A stretch of DNA of 19,231 nucleotides from Candidatus Limnocylindrales bacterium (GTDB lineage Bacteria > Chloroflexota > Limnocylindria > Limnocylindrales > CSP1-4): contig JARLHH010000079.1 of NCBI GenBank assembly GCA_031292335.1, forward strand, positions 1-19,231, given 5' to 3'. This document shows positions 16,316 through 19,231 of the stretch, in pieces. Each line of letters starts with the position of its first letter. Position 1 is the stretch's first letter. The position numbers and the translations under genes are program-made. The notes below the pieces were generated by a model, which did no database searches, was not told the origin of the DNA, and was given only the letters and a program-made list of their open reading frames with translations.

Positions 16316-18334
16316 GTGCCCGCCGACCCGGCGCACACTAGGCCCGTGGAGCGTCGCGCCCCGATCCAGGCGCCCCGGAACCGGCCTACGACGGCCTGGC
16401 TGCGGCGTCCGCGCCTGCCCGGTGAGCCCGGCGAGGGATACGACGCGGCGCTGCCCGGCGCGCTCCCCGCCAACCTCGATCCGCAGCAGGCGCCTCTCGG
16501 CGCCGCCCTCCTGGAGCACGTGCAGCGCACAGCCGGCAATGCCGCGACCGCCCGGCTCGTGCTCCAGCGCGATGACGACACCACGGGTGCCGACGACGCC
16601 GACGAGGAGGCGGCCAACGCCCCGGCGGACCCGGCTGCCGCCCACCCGACCCTTCGCGAGGGCAGCCATGGGCCGGCGGTCCAGGAGATGCAGGACAAGC
16701 TCGGCCAGGCGCTCACCACCGGCGGTCCCGTTACGACCGATGGTCGCTTCGGCCCGACCACGTCCCGGCGCGTCCGCCAGTTCCAGCGCGCCCGCGGTTT
16801 GGCGCCCGACGGCGTCGTGGGTCCGGCAACGTGGACCGCCCTCGAAGGCGCGGCCGCCGGCGTGCCTGCGCCGGTGCGACCCACGCTCAACCTGGGCGCG
16901 ACGGGCGCCGACGTCGGGCTTGCCCAGGAGAAGCTCAACGCGAGCGGGCAGGCCGGCGCGACGCTGCCGGTCAACGCCGTCTTCGACGCCCCCATGCAGA
17001 ACGCCGTCAACGCCTTCCAGTCGGCCCGCGGCCTCACCCCGCCGAGCGGCGCCGTCGATGCCGCCACCTGGTCAGCGCTGGACACGGCGGCCCCGGGCGG
17101 CGGCACCCGCCTCGAAGGTGGGCGATCGGTCGAACAGCACGTCGACGCCGCGGCTCCGGCCACGTCGACCGCCGCGCAGGTGCCCGGCACGAGCCTCCAC
17201 TCCCTCGTGGGTCCGGGCGGCATCACCAGCGGCCCCGCCGTCCGCGAGTTCCAGTTGAAGCTCAACGCCTGGCTCGCCGGCCAGGGCCAGGCGGCCATCT
17301 CCGATGACGGCTCGTGGGGGCCGAACACCGGGGCGGCCACCTCCGCCTTCCAGGGCGCCAGCGGCGTCGCGGCGACGGGCGTCGGAGACCTGCCCACCTG
17401 GACCGCGCTCGACGCGGTCGCCCCGAACGTCAGCGTCGGCTTCGAGAACCGCCAATGGACGGAGGAGGTCGGCGGGCACACCTACGGCATGACGGAGGGC
17501 GCCGGCGGCAACGGCTCGCGCTACTCGTGGGAGATCGCCGACGCCCAGATGAAGGTCACCGCGGCCGTCCAGTTCGTCGGCGGGAGCCCGCCCGGCGCCT
17601 GGTTCGGCTATGTCCGGGACACGTGGAACCACTTCGACCTGGTCGAGCAGGCGACCGGCCAGCGCCTCCCGATCAACTTTGAGATGACCCGCGGCTCCGG
17701 CGCCGGAGCGAACACGGTCAAGGTCTCGCGCGGGACCGGGCGGGCCAACGGCGGCGAGTGGTTCCTGGCCGACACGGACGCCGCCAACACGATCCCCCAC
17801 GAGTTCGGCCACCTCGTCGGGCTGCGCGACGAGTACCAGCAGTCCCCGGGCGACTATCGAGCCGCGACGGGTCACGAGCCGTTCGTCGGCGACGCCGCCG
17901 GGCCCGGCGGCCAGGCACCGGCCCAGATCGCGGCTGCGCTCCAGGCCGCCATGGTGGCCCGCAGCAGCGCGAACGCCGTGGCCGCTGTCGCCGGCATGCG
18001 CCAGGGCGCGTTCTCGCAGCAGGTGGTGCAGGCCTACGCGGCCCTCGCGACGACCACGGTGCCGGCCGCGCCGGGCCCGCCGGCGCTGGCGCCGGTGCCG
18101 CTGACCGGGAACCTCGTTCGCGACCTGGACGTCGCCCTCCCCGACGACTCGGCGACGACGAGCGACAAGTACGACACGATCGAGGCGCTGACCTACGACA
18201 GCGGGTCCATCATGGGTGACCCGGGCCGCCATCGCGACCCGCACGATCACGGGGCGCAGCCACGGCACCTCCAGGAGTTCGCGGAGATCCTGGGGCGGAC
18301 ACAGGGCGGGACATGGGTCCCGACGCTCCGGTGA
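16316..18334 (+). CDS. Multidomain metzincin-type metalloprotease with three peptidoglycan-binding-like repeats and an eCIS-cargo-like N-terminus
   Basis: This 672-aa product (numbered from the GTG at 16316; GTG 16346 would remove 10 residues) has no signal peptide and no membrane helix. Residues 61-85 (ALLEHVQRTAGNAATARLVL) match the LQR-x-x-GN-x-A-type segment found near the N-terminus of proteins linked to extracellular contractile injection systems. An acidic linker follows, then three PG_binding_1-like repeats at about 110-178, 189-257 and 292-368, each ending ATWTALEG, ATWSALDT or PTWTALDA. The C-terminal 300 residues hold HEFGHLVGLRD (His495, Glu496, His499, Asp505), the metzincin zinc motif with Asp as third ligand, and a Met-turn SIMGD (Met633). 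An Ala-rich insert of about 125 residues separates them. The likely role is cleavage of a protein or cell-wall-linked target after release or injection. No injection-system structural genes are in the window, so delivery is inference. Confidence 0.82.
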   Translation: MPADPAHTRPVERRAPIQAPRNRPTTAWLRRPRLPGEPGEGYDAALPGALPANLDPQQAPLGAALLEHVQRTAGNAATARLVLQRDDDTTGADDADEEAANAPADPAAAHPTLREGSHGPAVQEMQDKLGQALTTGGPVTTDGRFGPTTSRRVRQFQRARGLAPDGVVGPATWTALEGAAAGVPAPVRPTLNLGATGADVGLAQEKLNASGQAGATLPVNAVFDAPMQNAVNAFQSARGLTPPSGAVDAATWSALDTAAPGGGTRLEGGRSVEQHVDAAAPATSTAAQVPGTSLHSLVGPGGITSGPAVREFQLKLNAWLAGQGQAAISDDGSWGPNTGAATSAFQGASGVAATGVGDLPTWTALDAVAPNVSVGFENRQWTEEVGGHTYGMTEGAGGNGSRYSWEIADAQMKVTAAVQFVGGSPPGAWFGYVRDTWNHFDLVEQATGQRLPINFEMTRGSGAGANTVKVSRGTGRANGGEWFLADTDAANTIPHEFGHLVGLRDEYQQSPGDYRAATGHEPFVGDAAGPGGQAPAQIAAALQAAMVARSSANAVAAVAGMRQGAFSQQVVQAYAALATTTVPAAPGPPALAPVPLTGNLVRDLDVALPDDSATTSDKYDTIEALTYDSGSIMGDPGRHRDPHDHGAQPRHLQEFAEILGRTQGGTWVPTLR

Positions 18335-18348
18335 CTGGAGGCGTGGGC

Positions 18349-19044
18349 GTGCTGGTCGGCTATGACATCGGCGGGGGCGGCCTGCGGCTGTTCGACGGCG
18401 AGCACCTCCGGGTCTCCGAGGACGGGAAGTTCGAGCTGTGGCTGCTTTCGGAGGCGCCGGTCGTCGGGCGATTCCGGGGGCGCCTCGCCGCCGCCTCGAC
18501 CGCCGAGCTTGCCCGGCTCGCCGGACGGCTCCTGCCGGAACCGGACGCGCTGCTGCCGCCCGGCGGGCACTCCGAACGCTGGATCGCCGGCGCGGCTTCG
18601 ATCGCCGTGCCGGCCGGCCGAACGCCCGGCGGAGCCTGGGGGGATCTCGTCACCGCCGCCCGCGATCTCGTGGATGCCATGACGGAGCACCCGGCGGCGG
18701 CGCTCTCGCTCTCGGTCGCCGGCGACTGGCGGTCCGCAACGCTGCGGTCTGTCGGGTCCGAGGGGCTTGCGGTCGCGGCAGAGCCGTTCACGGTCCAGGT
18801 GGCGGCCTGGTCCGGCTACTACGAACCGGTCGGGACGTGGGACGCTCCGACCGGCTCCGTGCCGGTGCCGAGCCACGGTGCGGGGGCTCCAGGCTGGTCC
18901 GTGGAGATTCCGCTGGCGCACGATTTCACGCCGGGGCCGGGCCGGGTGCTGCACGTGAAGGTCGGCCTGACCGTGCTGGCCGACGGCGGCCGCGCGCGCC
19001 TCGTCGCGACGGTCGCTCCACCGATGGCGGACCCGGAAGGCTGA
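18349..19044 (+). CDS. Unknown protein downstream of and overlapping-coupled with the metalloprotease gene
   Basis: This is a 231-aa protein if started at the GTG at 18349, which has GGAGG 7 nt upstream (18337-18341). In-frame alternatives are the ATG at 18313 and the GTG at 18331, which overlap the protease stop; the latter gives a GTGA overlap. It begins LVGYDIGGGGLRLFDGEHLR and looks beta-rich and soluble, with no signal peptide, membrane helix or known catalytic motif. I do not recognise the family. Tight linkage suggests it acts with the metalloprotease, for example as chaperone, inhibitor, adaptor or co-cargo, but nothing in the sequence picks one. It ends 11 nt from the stop of the convergent DinB-like gene. 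Confidence 0.75.
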   Translation: MLVGYDIGGGGLRLFDGEHLRVSEDGKFELWLLSEAPVVGRFRGRLAAASTAELARLAGRLLPEPDALLPPGGHSERWIAGAASIAVPAGRTPGGAWGDLVTAARDLVDAMTEHPAAALSLSVAGDWRSATLRSVGSEGLAVAAEPFTVQVAAWSGYYEPVGTWDAPTGSVPVPSHGAGAPGWSVEIPLAHDFTPGPGRVLHVKVGLTVLADGGRARLVATVAPPMADPEG

Positions 19045-19055
19045 CGCGCGGTCGG

Positions 19056-19231
19056 TCAGGCGGGTCCGGCCCGATCCTCGATCTCCCAGGCGTGGTCCAG
19101 CGCGTGCCAGGCGATCCTGCGGGCCGCGTACCGCGCCGGCCATCGACCCCCCGGGATCGGTCCGCCGTCGCCGGCGCGGGCCAGGGTCTGGATGATCGCG
19201 GCTCGCAGGACCGCAATCGCGGCGTCGGCGC
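19056..19231 (-). CDS. C-terminal end of a DinB-like family protein (partial, runs off the right edge)
   Basis: The last 57 codons of a minus-strand gene are present; the start lies beyond the window. The tail reads RWPARYAARRIAWHALDHAW then EIEDRAGPA. The RRxAWHxLDHAWEIEDR pattern is, from memory, the C-terminal helix signature of a group of DinB/maleylpyruvate-isomerase-like four-helix proteins common in high-GC bacteria. His43 and His46 (counted in the fragment; motif WHALDH) would be consistent with a metal site, but too little is visible to be sure. GC-rich third positions and the convergent placement 11 nt from the gene at 18349-19044 support it as coding. Confidence 0.6.
   Translation of the reverse strand, partial: ADAAIAVLRAAIIQTLARAGDGGPIPGGRWPARYAARRIAWHALDHAWEIEDRAGPA

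Noticed and set aside
19041..19059. CTGAC / GTCAG hairpin as a bidirectional terminator between the last two genes
   Set aside because: It has only 5 bp with a 9-nt loop and no T-run, and it includes both stop codons; too weak to call.

Overview
This window is very GC-rich, with mostly G/C third codon positions. It carries 15 supported protein genes, two of them cut by the window ends, plus one weak 35-codon candidate. I see no rRNA, tRNA, CRISPR array, insertion sequence or phage module. The gene set (AlaRS, AspRS, MnmA, cysteine desulfurase, TypA, a KimA-like transporter, a short-form 6-phosphogluconate dehydrogenase) is chromosomal housekeeping. The GC content, the leaderless-looking promoters and several lineage-type small proteins suggest a high-GC Chloroflexota (Limnocylindria/Ellin6529-like) or a related actinobacterial-type soil or freshwater bacterium. 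That placement is inference, since no marker tree can be computed here.

Layout. Positions 1-7423 are all on the minus strand. In transcription order they hold cysteine desulfurase, mnmA, two tiny membrane proteins, alaS (with its own promoter), an FtsA-like actin-fold ATPase, and the start of a protein of the type named 'baseplate J/gp47 family' in databases. The first two make thiolated tRNA, alaS charges tRNA, and the last two look like a separate membrane-associated pair. A divergent promoter region at 7424-7478 leads to a YflT-like small protein on the plus strand. This converges on a KimA-like potassium transporter (minus), which follows typA (minus). typA is divergent from a degenerate MobA-like nucleotidyltransferase (plus, 12144-12815).

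The minus strand resumes at 16153 with aspS, a double-ACT-domain protein and 6-phosphogluconate dehydrogenase. The AspRS carries a His and a Gly at the positions that mark non-discriminating enzymes, so the host probably makes Asn-tRNA by amidation.

The most unusual region is 16316-19044 on the plus strand. A 672-aa protein without a signal peptide combines an N-terminal 'QRTAGNAA' type segment, seen in proteins associated with extracellular contractile injection systems, with three peptidoglycan-binding-like repeats and a metzincin-type metalloprotease domain (HEFGHLVGLRD plus a SIMGD Met-turn). It is followed by an overlapping gene of unknown function. This looks like a cargo or secreted-enzyme cassette with a partner. 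The window closes with the C-terminal end of a DinB-like protein on the minus strand.

A recurring feature is a -10-like hexamer (xAxxxT) only 5-10 nt upstream of the start codon of nearly every operon-leading gene. This implies leaderless or near-leaderless mRNAs, while internal operon genes tend to have Shine-Dalgarno-like sequences.
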